Assembly: GCF_000170895.1 (NCBI RefSeq)
Contig: NZ_ABCS01000025.1
Coordinates: 46,966-110,965 of the forward strand
DNA from: Plesiocystis pacifica SIR-1
GTDB lineage: Bacteria; Myxococcota_A; Polyangia; Nannocystales; Nannocystaceae
Direction: 5' to 3'
Length of the DNA: 64,000 nt
Shown here: in pieces, positions 41,488 through 52,847 of the stretch
Layout: each line of letters opens with the position of its first letter
Numbering within the stretch: position 1 is the stretch's first letter
Program-made: the position numbers and the translations under genes
The notes under the pieces: generated by a model
Databases searched by the model: none
What the model was told of the DNA's origin: nothing
What the model saw: the letters and a program-made list of their open reading frames with translations, nothing else

Positions 41488-42489
41488 GTGAGCCTCGGCG
41501 GCGGTCGGGGCAAGACCACGGCCGTGGCTCGGCTCGAGCTCGGGCCCGCCGAGCCCCCGCGCGATCCGGGCCTCGGCGACGCGGCCAACGTGTCGAGCGC
41601 GGCCGAGGGCGTGCGCCGATCGCAAGCGCGGGCGCGCAGCCCCGAAGGTCGGCTCGTGCTGGCCGAGGCGCGGGCGCGCTGGGGCCAGCGCGGCGGCGGT
41701 GAGCTCGACAAGGAGCAGCCTGCCGAGGCGCGGAAGGGGCACATCGAGGCGCCCTTCCGCGACAACGTGCTCATGCAGTGGTTCGAGCGCTGGCTCGACG
41801 ACGACACCGTCGTGGCCTTCGACGCGCCCTTGACCCTGCCCGCTTGCGTCCGCTGCACCCTCGCGTGCCCAGGCGTCGCCAATTGCGAGGTCCCCGTGGT
41901 CCGCTGGATGTCGCGCAACGCCCAGCGCCTCCAGGTTCGCCGGGGTCGCACGGATCCGGGCAAGCCCTCGGTCACGCCCTACACCCAGCGCGCGACGGAG
42001 CTGCTGCTCGAGCGCGCGACCTTGCAGCCCCGGGAGGCCCTCGGCCAGGGCATGGGTCCCCTCGCCGCGCGGGCGGCCTACCTGCGCCGGAGCCTGTCGC
42101 CGCAGCTGCGCTTGCACGAGAACCTCATCGAGGTGCACCCGCGCGCGACGCTCATCCGCTTGTTCGGCGCGCGCCGAGAACAGCGGAGCCGGTTGGGGGC
42201 TGTGGACCAGACCTTTGCGATCCGCCGCGAGATGCTCGCGGAGCTCGTCGCCGAGTTGGCCTTCGACCGCGTGTGGCCGGATCTCGTGGTTCGCAACATT
42301 CACGTCTTCCACGCCGTGATTGCCGCCTTTAGCGCCTACTTTTGGGCGCGGGAGGGCTGGCGAGGACCGGAAGATCTACTGCTCGGCAACGCGGATGGGC
42401 CGCTCGCCGAGGTCATCGACGAGTTCGGTGATCTGTGGCTCCAAGACGGTTGGATCTGGACGCCGCCCGTTCGCGTGAACCCCGAGTAG
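41488..42489 (+). CDS. DUF429-like protein (RNase H-fold, putative nuclease)
   Basis: 333 residues from the GTG at 41488, the first canonical start. The frame is open further up, and RFVGVSLGGGRGKTTAVARLE begins four codons before this GTG. That is the first strand of the DUF429 fold, so the true start is probably the CTG at 41407, which has AGGAG at good spacing. Other motifs are VVAFDAPLTLP, RWMSRNAQRLQVRRG, a TPYTQRATELLLE helix, LHENLIEVHPRATLIRLFG. The first-strand Asp of RNase H-like nucleases is Ser here. The segment PACVRCTLACPGVANCEVP has four cysteines and may bind metal. Function unproven. Confidence 0.6.
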   Translation: MSLGGGRGKTTAVARLELGPAEPPRDPGLGDAANVSSAAEGVRRSQARARSPEGRLVLAEARARWGQRGGGELDKEQPAEARKGHIEAPFRDNVLMQWFERWLDDDTVVAFDAPLTLPACVRCTLACPGVANCEVPVVRWMSRNAQRLQVRRGRTDPGKPSVTPYTQRATELLLERATLQPREALGQGMGPLAARAAYLRRSLSPQLRLHENLIEVHPRATLIRLFGARREQRSRLGAVDQTFAIRREMLAELVAELAFDRVWPDLVVRNIHVFHAVIAAFSAYFWAREGWRGPEDLLLGNADGPLAEVIDEFGDLWLQDGWIWTPPVRVNPE

Positions 42490-42612
42490 TCGCGCTCGCA
42501 ACGGTCGCCTGCGGCGAGCCCAATGCTGGCACTAGGTTTCAGTTGTTCACACGCCGGGAGGCCGGGGTGGTATGGTGTGTGACGTTCCCTTGCCTCAATC
42601 GTGAGCCTAGTC

Positions 42613-43386
42613 ATGAAGCGTCATTTTGAGTTGTTTTGTTCGGTCGTTTCGGTCCTCGTCCTGACCTCCGGGTGTGCTGGAGCGGGCGACGACCCCACGA
42701 GTTCCTCCTTCGGTTCCTTCGGCTCGGGCACCCCGACGACCGTCGACAGCGGCGACGACGACGAGGCTGAAGAGGACACGATGGAGGAGAGCGGGGACAG
42801 CAGCGGCGACACCACGACCGATGGTGGGACGGACACGACCACGACCGACGGCGGGACGACCACGACCGACGGCGGGACGGATACGACGACGACCGACGGC
42901 GGTACCGACACGACGACCGACGGCGGCACGACCACCGGCGGGGGAGCGGACTGCGGCAACGGGGTGCTCGATCCCGGCGAGAGCTGCGACGGCAACGACT
43001 TCGGCGGGGCGACCTGCCAGAGCCTGGGCTACGACCAGGGGGCGCTGACGTGTAACAACTGCGCCGTCGACATCTCGGGCTGCTCGAACACGCCCCAGCC
43101 CGGCGCGGGCCAGCTCTACTCGCACTGCCTCGACGCGGTCAACTGCCCCGGCCTCGACGGATGCGCGACGGTGACCATGGAGGGGCAGACCGACCCCTAC
43201 GACGGCTTCTGCACCAACTTGTGCTCCTCGGACGCCGAGTGCTTCGCAAACGTCGGTGGCACCGCGACGCCGGTGTGCAACGACGCGATGACGCCCTACT
43301 GCGAGCTGGACTGCTCGGGCGGGAAGACCTGCCCCGGGGGCATGGAGTGCGTCAACATCGTGGGTGGCGCCCAGCTGTGCTACTGA
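42613..43386 (+). CDS. Cysteine-rich lipoprotein with Thr/Asp/Gly repeat linker
   Basis: 257 residues from the ATG at 42613. The signal peptide ends VLTSGC. Residues ~45-115 are tandem units of the type TTTDGGTD. The Cys-rich part starts CGNGVLDPGESCDGNDFGG and GALTCNNCAVDISGC, the myxobacterial DUF4215-like repeat, and continues with CTNLCSSDAECF and CSGGKTCPGGMEC, typical of disulfide-bonded surface proteins. About twenty cysteines suggest a rigid extracellular module. Ends before a large hairpin (43450-43503). Confidence 0.75.
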   Translation: MKRHFELFCSVVSVLVLTSGCAGAGDDPTSSSFGSFGSGTPTTVDSGDDDEAEEDTMEESGDSSGDTTTDGGTDTTTTDGGTTTTDGGTDTTTTDGGTDTTTDGGTTTGGGADCGNGVLDPGESCDGNDFGGATCQSLGYDQGALTCNNCAVDISGCSNTPQPGAGQLYSHCLDAVNCPGLDGCATVTMEGQTDPYDGFCTNLCSSDAECFANVGGTATPVCNDAMTPYCELDCSGGKTCPGGMECVNIVGGAQLCY

Positions 43387-43449
43387 CCATGGCTTGGGGC
43401 GTAGCCCGGGCTTGGGGCTGACTGGACCACCAGTCACAACGCGCCACGC

Positions 43450-43503
43450 CAACCCGAGCGCCGAGAGTCTGGAGTGGCTTCTCGGCGCTCTCGCGTTGGG
43501 TTG
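43450..43503 (+). terminator. Large hairpin downstream of the Cys-rich lipoprotein gene
   Basis: GAGCGCCGAGA (43456-43466) pairs perfectly with TCTCGGCGCTC (43480-43490), extended by CAACCC (43450-43455) with GGGTTG (43498-43503) across a seven-base bulge. No T-run follows. Probably a transcript end or processing structure. Confidence 0.55.
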
Positions 43504-43605
43504 TCGAGCCCCACCGCGTCGGTGGTATCCTGAACACCGCGTGACACGGATGGTGGTGATCCGGAGCGAGCTGGGCGTGGAGGCGATGCAGGGGGTGAGT
43601 CTGCG

Positions 43606-45921
<2,316 letters not shown>

Positions 45922-45955
45922 ACCCACCCGGAGGTCGGGCGCAGACCCGGCGCGA

Positions 45956-46954
45956 TCAGGGCGCGCGCGCGAACAGATCCGCCGCGGCCTGGCCACCGAC
46001 CGCGTCGCGGCCGTGCGGCCCGTCGAGCTCGAGCTGGGGGCCGTGGGCTACGATGCCGCGCGGATTGATGCTTCGGTGACTGCCAAAGTAGTGCCTTCGA
46101 ATGTGCTCGAAGTTGCACGTCGTTGCGACCGCAGGCAGCTGGTAGAGCTCGCGGACGAAGCCCCACAGGTTCGGGTAGTCGACGACGCGACGGCGGTTGC
46201 ACTTGAAGTGGGTGTGGTAGACGAGGTCAAAGCGAATCAGCGTGGTGAACAGGAACAGGTCCGCCTCGGTCAGCCGCTCGCCCGTCATCCAGCGCTGCTC
46301 GCCGAGCACGGCGTTCCAGTGGTCGAGGGCCGCGAACAGCTCGCGGATGGCCTCGTCGTGGGCGGCCTGGGAGCCCGCGAAGCCGGCCTTGTAGACGCCG
46401 TTGTTGATGGGCTCGTAGATGGCGTCGATGGCTGACTCGACGGCTGGGCGCAGCGCACCAGGGGCGAGATCGACGGGGGCGCGGGCGAGGCTCGTGCACT
46501 CGTGATCGAGCATGCGTACGATCTCGCGCGACTCGTTGTTCACGATGGTTCCGCTAGTCCTGTCCCACAACACCGGCACGGTCACCCGGCCCGTGAACGA
46601 GGGCTCTGCGGCCACGTAGACCTCGCTGAGGTGGCGCGCGCCGTGGATGGGATCGTCCGTGGCTCCAGCCACGCTGGGGTCGAAGCGCCAGCCTCGGTCG
46701 CCCATGAAGTGGTCGACTACGGACACGCTGATGGCCTGCTCGAGGCCGAGCAGGGCGCGTGCGATCAATACGCGGTGGGCCCAGGGGCAGGCCCACGACA
46801 CATAGAGGTGGTAGCGGCCTTCGGCGGGCGCGAAGGGGGTGCTGCCGTCTCGCCGGATGAACTGCCGAAAGCGTGTTCTGGACCGCACGAAGCGGCCTTT
46901 GGCGTCGGGTTGGACGCTCCGAGTCGTCCACTGGCCATCGACGAGCATGCCCAT
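45956..46954 (-). CDS. yqjG: Glutathionyl-hydroquinone reductase
   Basis: 332 residues. Xi-class glutathione transferase that reduces glutathionyl-hydroquinones. The catalytic cysteine is C56 in SWACPWAHR, with the family segments GRYHLYVSW, DHFMGDRGWRF, TVPVLWDR, IVNNESREIVRMLD and the C-terminal GERLTEADLFLFTTLIRFD. The length matches YqjG/ECM4. Its upstream region is the lower-GC gap 46955-47380. Confidence 0.92.
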   Translation of the reverse strand: MGMLVDGQWTTRSVQPDAKGRFVRSRTRFRQFIRRDGSTPFAPAEGRYHLYVSWACPWAHRVLIARALLGLEQAISVSVVDHFMGDRGWRFDPSVAGATDDPIHGARHLSEVYVAAEPSFTGRVTVPVLWDRTSGTIVNNESREIVRMLDHECTSLARAPVDLAPGALRPAVESAIDAIYEPINNGVYKAGFAGSQAAHDEAIRELFAALDHWNAVLGEQRWMTGERLTEADLFLFTTLIRFDLVYHTHFKCNRRRVVDYPNLWGFVRELYQLPAVATTCNFEHIRRHYFGSHRSINPRGIVAHGPQLELDGPHGRDAVGGQAAADLFARAP

Positions 46955-47380
46955 GGCAGCGGACCTAGCCTAGAAACCCAAGGGTGCAAGTCGGTTTTTA
47001 TCGGGACCCCCATCGCGAAGTCGGCTCGACGCTCGCAATCAGTAGTGGCACTCGGAGAAAGGTTCGAATACAGACACTCTGGAGGCGATTCGAATTGCGG
47101 ATGGTGCAGCCGAGCTCCCGCGAAAGCTGCACGACTCGGAGCGCGCCGCGAACGCGAGGCCACGAAAACGAGCATGGGCGGCTTTGCACTCGTTCGAATC
47201 GATGAGGCCGCAGGCCTGGGCGTAGGCTCGGTCAGACCCAAGGAGCTCGGTGATGGCGACAAAAAACACCATCAAGTCTACACGAAGGTTGACCTTGGAT
47301 TGTGGTATGCAAGAGCTCTGCTGTAGCGGGTCCCCCCGAATTGTATCGGGGCCAGCGATAGACAGCAGAGGAATCTCCCC
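46955..47380. other. 426-base lower-GC intergenic region
   Basis: GC content is visibly lower than in the surroundings, with poly-T and poly-A runs (near 46993 and 47260). On the minus strand a short frame of ~78 codons runs from about 47273 to 47039 and contains MVFFVAITELLGSDRAYAQA and CGLIDSNECKAAHARF, which looks more protein-like than its other frames. It may be a decayed gene fragment. A small hairpin, CCCCGA/TCGGGG, lies at ~47328-47347 just upstream of the DUF4397 gene. Confidence 0.4.
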
Positions 47381-48796
47381 ATGACTCATCGTTCGATTCA
47401 CAACCTTTTCCTTGGACTCGGTGTCGCCAGCTTGGCCCTCGCGGCTTGTGCCGATGACACGACTACCCCCGGCACCGAAAACGGTGACGAGATCGGCACC
47501 GACACCGTCGCCGACGACACCGATACGACGACGGACGACGAGGTCGGCACCACCGACGACACGACGGACGACGCGACGGACGACACGACGGACGACACGA
47601 CGGACGACACGACGGACGACGCGACCACCGAGGACACGACGGACGACGCGACCACCGAGGACACGACGGACGACACGACCGACATGGGCGAGACGGCGGA
47701 CACCGAGACCACGGATCCGCCCCCCGGAGACGCGATGCTCCGCGTGCTCCACCTCGGCGTCGACGCGCCGCCCGTGGACATCTACCTCGACGGCGGCGAC
47801 ATGCCCGTGGTCGCCGACCTGGCCTTCGAGTCCGGCACCGACTACCTGACCGTGCCCGAGGGCCCGCACAACGTGGCGATCGTCCCGGCCGGCATGCCCC
47901 CGGACATGGCGGTGCTCGCCGTCGACGTCGACCTGGCCGCCGACACCATGTACTCGGCCGTCGCCCACAACTACCTCGACATGCTCGGCGTCCTGGCCCT
48001 CGTCGACGACGACATGGGCATCGCCATGGGCGAGATCCGCTACCAGGTCAGCCACACCGCGCCCGACGTCGGCCAGGTCGACATCTGGCTCCTCGCCGAC
48101 CCGCCCGTGCCGCTGATCCAGGACCTCGACTACGGCGGCACCCAGCAGATCGACGCCCCCGCCGGCGCCATCCCGATCGGCGTCGACGTCAACGACGACA
48201 TGGTCCCCGACGTGACCTTCTCCGTGCCCGACCTCGGCCCGGACATCCTGGTCGACGTCTACGCGGTCAACGAGGCCGGCGGCGCGCCGGTGTTCCTGCT
48301 CGCGCACCTGCCCGACGGCTCGACCGCGCGCATCGACGCCGACGCCTGCGGCGACGGCAACATCACCTTCGGCGAGATCTGCGAGCCCGGCCAGCTCGGG
48401 GACGAGACCTGCGAGACGCAGGGCTTCCCCCTCGGCGGCACCCTGGGCTGCTCGGCGGACTGCACCGCCTACGACACCTCGATGTGCAACGCGCAGGAGT
48501 GCGGCAACGGGATGGTCGAGGGCACCGAGGTCTGCGACGGCGACTCCGTCGGCTGCGACACCGTCAACCCCGACGCCTACGCCGCGAGCACCAACGCGGA
48601 CTGCAACGGCACCTGCGACGCCTACGACGAGTCGGCCTGCACCTCGGGCACCTGCTGCCAAAACGGCGGGGCGGGCAGCTGCGAGGTCCAGGCGGTCCTC
48701 GACTGCGTGTGCGCCCAGGATGCCTTTTGCTGCAACAACAGCTGGGACGGCCTGTGCGTTGGCGCGGTCGACGATTGCGGCGGCGTCTGCCCCTGA
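47381..48796 (+). CDS. DUF4397 and Cys-rich lipoprotein with Asp/Thr repeat linker
   Basis: 471 residues from the ATG at 47381. The signal peptide ends LALAAC. Residues ~25-120 are Asp/Thr tandem units (DDTTDDTTDD, TEDTTDDA). A DUF4397 beta-sandwich follows (~123-320: LRVLHLGVDAPPVDIYLDGG, YLTVPEGPHNVAIVPAG, VSHTAPDVGQVDIWL). The C-terminus (~325-471) has ~24 cysteines in DUF4215-like units (CGDGNITFGEICEPG, CGNGMVEGTEVCDG) and a final CCQNGGAGSCE segment. Surface-exposed; adhesive or binding role by family habit only. A clear intrinsic terminator follows. Confidence 0.8.
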   Translation: MTHRSIHNLFLGLGVASLALAACADDTTTPGTENGDEIGTDTVADDTDTTTDDEVGTTDDTTDDATDDTTDDTTDDTTDDATTEDTTDDATTEDTTDDTTDMGETADTETTDPPPGDAMLRVLHLGVDAPPVDIYLDGGDMPVVADLAFESGTDYLTVPEGPHNVAIVPAGMPPDMAVLAVDVDLAADTMYSAVAHNYLDMLGVLALVDDDMGIAMGEIRYQVSHTAPDVGQVDIWLLADPPVPLIQDLDYGGTQQIDAPAGAIPIGVDVNDDMVPDVTFSVPDLGPDILVDVYAVNEAGGAPVFLLAHLPDGSTARIDADACGDGNITFGEICEPGQLGDETCETQGFPLGGTLGCSADCTAYDTSMCNAQECGNGMVEGTEVCDGDSVGCDTVNPDAYAASTNADCNGTCDAYDESACTSGTCCQNGGAGSCEVQAVLDCVCAQDAFCCNNSWDGLCVGAVDDCGGVCP

Positions 48797-48816
48797 GCCA
48801 AGCACGACGTGCGAAC

Positions 48817-48846
48817 GGGCGGGCGCCTTCGGGCCCCGCCCTTTTT
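48817..48846 (+). terminator. Rho-independent terminator
   Basis: GGGCGGG (48817-48823) pairs with CCCGCCC (48835-48841) with a GCC-TTC-GGG inner stem, followed by TTTTT. It ends the DUF4397 lipoprotein transcript. It is the clearest intrinsic terminator in the window. Confidence 0.9.
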
Positions 48847-48854
48847 CTTGGTTG

Positions 48855-48942
48855 CTCGGCGACTGGCCTGCTCGGCGACTGATCTGCTCGCCTACTCGGC
48901 GACTGACCTACTCGCCTGCTCGGCGACTGGCCTACTCGCCCT
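48855..48942. repeat. 24-base tandem repeat (about 3.5 copies)
   Basis: Units of the form CTCGGCGACTG[AG][CT]CT[AG] with CTCGCCT repeat with a 24-base period. The last copy includes the stop codon region of the UnbV/ASPIC gene (48932). No function is evident. It lies between two convergent genes. Confidence 0.85.
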
Positions 48943-50827
48943 CGACCAGGGTGACCGTGGTGTTGACCGGGATGTCCGTCAGCACCTGCTCGGTCCCGCT
49001 GACCGGCCACAGCACGCGCAGCTCGTCGACGCTGTCGGCCCCGCCCACGCCGAAGTGGACCGTGGGCTCGGACAGGCCGAGGTAGGTCTGGTCGCTGCCG
49101 CCGACCTCGTGGATCCAGCTCTCGCCGCCGACGCTGATCCGCACCCGGGCGCCGATCGCCTGGGTGTTGGTCTGGGTCCCGCGCAGGTCGACCCGCAGCC
49201 AGCGGTTGGGGGTGATCGAGTCGTTGCGGAACAGCTTGGGCGGCGCGCCGACGTTGGCGACGAAGAGGTCGAGGTCGCCGTCGCGGTCGTAGTCGAACTC
49301 GAGCAGGGTCCGCCCGGCGCCCTCGTCGACGATGCCGACGGCCTCGGCCTCGTCGACGAAGATCTCCCCGGGCTCGTGGGTCCACGCGACCATGGGATCG
49401 TCGAGGTTCAGCGTCGCCCGCCAGCCGTTGGTCATGCTCAGGTCGAGGTCGCCGTCGTTGTCCTGATCGAAGAACACGGCGCCCCAGCCCCAGTAGCCCT
49501 CGCGCACGCCCGCGGCGTCGGTCTGGTCCGAGAACGTCCGGCCGCCCTCGTAGCGGAACAGGCGGTTGCCGTCGTTGTAGGGCCCGGTGATCGAGGTGAC
49601 GAAGTAGTCGAGGTCGCCGTCGCGGTCGTAGTCGGCGATCGCCGCGCCCATGCCGTTGCGGTCGCTGCCGACCCCGGCGGCCTCGGTGCCGTCGAGGAAG
49701 GTCCCGTCGCCGTTGTTCCAAAACAGCCGGCTGCAGCCAAAGTCCGAGGTCAGCAGCAGGTCCGCCCAGCCGTCGTCGTCCATGTCGGCCCAGGTCGAGG
49801 TCAGCACGAAGGTGCCGACGGTCGGGGTCTCGGACAGCAGGTGGACCTGGTCGACGTTGACCCCCGCTTGCTCGGTCACGTCCTCGAAGAAGCCCGGGGC
49901 CCCCTCGCCGCCGCGGTTGTGCAGCAGCCGGGCCGAGGAGGGGTGGTCGCCGATGGCCGAGTTGCGCCAGTCGCTGACGTAGAGGTCGAGGTAGCCGTCG
50001 TTGTCGTAGTCGCCGGGGGCGACGGTGGTCCCGGTCAGCGGGTGGCCGCTCTCGAGGGTCGCCCCGCGGATGAAGGCCTGGTCGGTGAACTGGCCGCCCA
50101 GGTTGATGAACAGGTGGTGGCGCAGGCTCCCGACCACGCTGACGTAGAGGTCGAGGTCGCCGTCGTTCTCGACGTCGATCCACGCCGCGCCCGAGCCGTG
50201 GTCGACCCCCGCCAGGCCGACGCTCGCGGTCACGTCCTCGAAGCTCCCGTCGCCTTTGTTGCGGTACAGGATGCTGGGCTCGTAGAGGCGGGTGACGAAG
50301 AGATCGACCCAGCCGTCGGCGTCGAAGTCCCCGGCGACCGCCCCGGCCGCGGACCAGTCGATGCTGCAAAAGAAGTTCTCCTTGGGCGGGACGAGGGTGT
50401 CGATGAGGCAGTCGGGGGGCTCCGCGTAGCCCTCGCCGTGCGCGTGGTCGAGGCCGGCGAGGGCGGTCACGTCGGTGAACATCACCTCGGTCTCGACGCA
50501 GCAGGGCAGGTCCGTCGGCGGGCCCGTGCCCTCGTCGGCGTCCTCGGGCCCGTCGCCGTTGTCGTCGCCGTCGGTCGCCCCGGCGTTCTCGCTGCTCGCC
50601 CCGTCCTCGCCCGCGTCGACGCCGGTGCTCGTCCCGGCCTCTCCTGCATCGTCTGCGCCCGTCGGCAGGCTGGTCTCGGCCCCGCCGAGCTCGTCCTCCC
50701 AGCCCGTCACCTCCTCGCCGTTGCCGCTCACCGTGGGGGCGACCAGGCAGCCTGGGCCCGCCGCCGAGGCGGCCACGAGCACCGCGAGGGCCGGGGTCGA
50801 GGCGAGCTCGAGGGGACGCGAGGGCAC
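48932..50827 (-). CDS. FG-GAP/VCBS propeller lipoprotein with UnbV/ASPIC C-terminus
   Basis: 631 residues. A signal peptide ends in an atypical lipobox, AAGPGC. An acidic linker (~30-105) follows. Then come repeated FG-GAP/VCBS blades with calcium-loop motifs: DFDADGWVDLFV, DVENDGDLDLYV, DYDNDGYLDLYVSD, DMDDDGWADLLL, DYDRDGDLDYFV, DQDNDGDLDLSM and DYDRDGDLDLFV, enough for a seven-bladed calcium-binding propeller. The C-terminal ASPIC/UnbV domain reads WLRVDLRGTQTN, IGARVRISVGG, GGSDQTYLGLSE and VHFGVGGADSVDELRVLWP. This is the CRTAC1 architecture, a surface protein of unknown partner. Confidence 0.88.
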   Translation of the reverse strand: MPSRPLELASTPALAVLVAASAAGPGCLVAPTVSGNGEEVTGWEDELGGAETSLPTGADDAGEAGTSTGVDAGEDGASSENAGATDGDDNGDGPEDADEGTGPPTDLPCCVETEVMFTDVTALAGLDHAHGEGYAEPPDCLIDTLVPPKENFFCSIDWSAAGAVAGDFDADGWVDLFVTRLYEPSILYRNKGDGSFEDVTASVGLAGVDHGSGAAWIDVENDGDLDLYVSVVGSLRHHLFINLGGQFTDQAFIRGATLESGHPLTGTTVAPGDYDNDGYLDLYVSDWRNSAIGDHPSSARLLHNRGGEGAPGFFEDVTEQAGVNVDQVHLLSETPTVGTFVLTSTWADMDDDGWADLLLTSDFGCSRLFWNNGDGTFLDGTEAAGVGSDRNGMGAAIADYDRDGDLDYFVTSITGPYNDGNRLFRYEGGRTFSDQTDAAGVREGYWGWGAVFFDQDNDGDLDLSMTNGWRATLNLDDPMVAWTHEPGEIFVDEAEAVGIVDEGAGRTLLEFDYDRDGDLDLFVANVGAPPKLFRNDSITPNRWLRVDLRGTQTNTQAIGARVRISVGGESWIHEVGGSDQTYLGLSEPTVHFGVGGADSVDELRVLWPVSGTEQVLTDIPVNTTVTLVEGE

Positions 50828-50909
50828 GGGCGTAGTTTAGCAGCTGGGGGTGGTGAGGACAGCTCGACCGTCGACGCCGGGGCCTCCCTCGCGTTAGCGT
50901 GCCTGCACC

Positions 50910-52847
50910 ATGACGAGCCCCGCTGCCGTCGATGTCGGCGACGCCCTCGACGACCTCATCAATCAGTTCTCCGATTCGATGAGCTTCTTCCGCGAGCTCA
51001 TCCAAAACGCCCTCGATGCCGGGAGCGCGGAGGTCGAGATCGACTTCGAGTTCCAGCCCGCCGGGGAGGCCAGCGAGGCCGGCGACGCGAGCGCAGCCCA
51101 AGCTGGAGCCATGGTCATCACGGTCCAGGACTTCGGCGAGGGCATGGACCGGCAGATCATCGACAGCAAGCTGACCCGCCTGTTCTCGTCGGCCAAGGAC
51201 GGGGACATGACCAAGATCGGCAAATTCGGCATCGGCTTCGTGTCGGTGTTCGCCATCGAGCCCGACGCGGTGTGCGTGGACACGGCCCGGGCGGGTGAGG
51301 CCTGGCGGGTGCTCTTCGACGTCGATCGCAACTTCAAGCGCCTGCGCCTCGACCAGGCCATGGAGGGCACGACGGTCCGGATCATCAAGAACACCACGCG
51401 CGGGGACTACGACGCCTTCGTGGGGCGGGCCGGGGAGGTCATCCGCTACTGGTGCCGCCACGCCCGCGGCGAGGTCCGGGTCCGGGGCGAGCTGATCTCC
51501 GAGCCCTTCGGCCTGGGCCTGCCGCTGGTCCACCGCTACGAGGACGACTTCTCCCACATCGAGATTGGCCACGACCCCATCGAGGGGTTGGACTGGGAGG
51601 CGCCGAACTGGGGGGCGATCGGCCAGGGCTCGCACGCCTACTTCAACGGCGGGCTGACCCTGGTCGAGGCGCGCCGGGGCCACGGCAGCGTCGTCGAGGA
51701 CCTGCTCGGGCTGAGCTTCAAGGTGTCCTCGCGCTACCTCGAGCACACCCTGACCCGCGACGACGTGATCAAGGATCGCAACTTCGACAAGGTCGTGACC
51801 AAGTTGCGCGAGCTGGCCCGGGGGGCGCTGCGCGACCAGGTGTTCGAGCGCATCGACGCGGTGGTCCGCGAGGGCGACGCGGCGCTGTGGGGCGCCTTCG
51901 AAGACGTCGCCGAGGCCTCGGCGAAGCCCTCGCCCGCGCTGCGCGAGCTCGTCGAGCTCTACGCGGCCGCGCGCTGGCACATCCGCGACGCCAAGGGCAT
52001 CGGCCGGGCGCACGCCAAGCTGGTTTGCGCCCGGGCGCCGAGCGGGGAGCTGCTGACCTGGGGGGTTCTGCGCAAGGCGGTCGCGCGCCTCGGCGAGCTG
52101 TGGGTCTCGGCCGGTCCGACGCCGCTGTCGCGGGCGGTCGAGGACGCCAAGCTGCCGGTGCTGGCGAGCTTCGGCGGGGCCGCGCAGCTGCGCCTCGCCG
52201 CCCACGAGGCCCAGGCGCGGGCGGAGGCCCTCGAGGTCGAGCACGGGGACGAGGACGCCCGCGACCCCGGCATGGAGGCGGTGCTCGGCGAGCTGTGGGA
52301 GCAGGCGCGGGAGGGCGCGCCCCTCGAGCGCAGCTGCATGACCGGCCTGCTCGGCGCGCTCGCGGACCTGGCCGAGGTCCAGGGCCCGCCGCGCTTGCTC
52401 GGGCGGCGCCGCTTCATGCCCCTGGCCCCGGACGCCGCCGAGGCGCGCAAGTGGGCGAGCTTGGCCAACGCGACCGCGCGCATCCTCGAGCTCGGGGGGC
52501 ACAAGGTCGCCGGCTGCGAGTTCGGCCGCTTCGCCGACAGCGGGAGCTTGCTCGACGGCCGCGTGGCCATCAGCCAGCGCGAATTCGGGGAGCTGACCGC
52601 GGCCGAGGACGCGGGCACCCTCGGCTCGGGCCTGTTCTCGCGCCGGCGGGTGCTGGTCGTCGACGCGGACCACCCCGTGGTCCGGACCTTGCTGGGCGTG
52701 GCCGTGCGCGAGCCGGAGCTCGCCGCCTACCAGCTGATCAAGCTGTTCTTCCTCGAGCGCGGGGCCATCGAGGCCGCCGCCGACGCCGAGCTGGCCGCGA
52801 CGGCCATGAAAGTGCGGGAGCTACGATGTCCAAAGCCGCAGAGCTGA
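50910..52847 (+). CDS. Hsp90-like GHKL ATPase, first gene of a two-gene system
   Basis: 645 residues from the ATG at 50910. The nucleotide-binding Bergerat fold is complete: N-box FFRELIQNALDAGSA with E29 and N33, G1 DFGEGMD (D74-x-G-x-G) and G2 KIGKFGIGFVSVF (G104-x2-G-x-G). The segment after G2 resembles HtpG (IG-FG-GF-S-F) more than histidine kinases or MutL. There is no HtpG middle or C-terminal dimerisation domain; instead a long helical region (~300-640) follows, ending VLVVDADHPVVRTLLGVAV. The stop lies 22 bases inside the next gene, so translation is coupled. I know of no named family. It probably works on or with the giant partner. Confidence 0.75.
   Translation: MTSPAAVDVGDALDDLINQFSDSMSFFRELIQNALDAGSAEVEIDFEFQPAGEASEAGDASAAQAGAMVITVQDFGEGMDRQIIDSKLTRLFSSAKDGDMTKIGKFGIGFVSVFAIEPDAVCVDTARAGEAWRVLFDVDRNFKRLRLDQAMEGTTVRIIKNTTRGDYDAFVGRAGEVIRYWCRHARGEVRVRGELISEPFGLGLPLVHRYEDDFSHIEIGHDPIEGLDWEAPNWGAIGQGSHAYFNGGLTLVEARRGHGSVVEDLLGLSFKVSSRYLEHTLTRDDVIKDRNFDKVVTKLRELARGALRDQVFERIDAVVREGDAALWGAFEDVAEASAKPSPALRELVELYAAARWHIRDAKGIGRAHAKLVCARAPSGELLTWGVLRKAVARLGELWVSAGPTPLSRAVEDAKLPVLASFGGAAQLRLAAHEAQARAEALEVEHGDEDARDPGMEAVLGELWEQAREGAPLERSCMTGLLGALADLAEVQGPPRLLGRRRFMPLAPDAAEARKWASLANATARILELGGHKVAGCEFGRFADSGSLLDGRVAISQREFGELTAAEDAGTLGSGLFSRRRVLVVDADHPVVRTLLGVAVREPELAAYQLIKLFFLERGAIEAAADAELAATAMKVRELRCPKPQS

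Noticed and set aside
47055..47075. tRNA T-arm (GGTTCGAATAC)
   Set aside because: No acceptor stem or anticodon arm can be folded around it.
50910..52847. Genuine HtpG or a histidine kinase
   Set aside because: It lacks the HtpG middle and dimerisation domains and has no HisKA or receiver; only the ATPase fold is shared.
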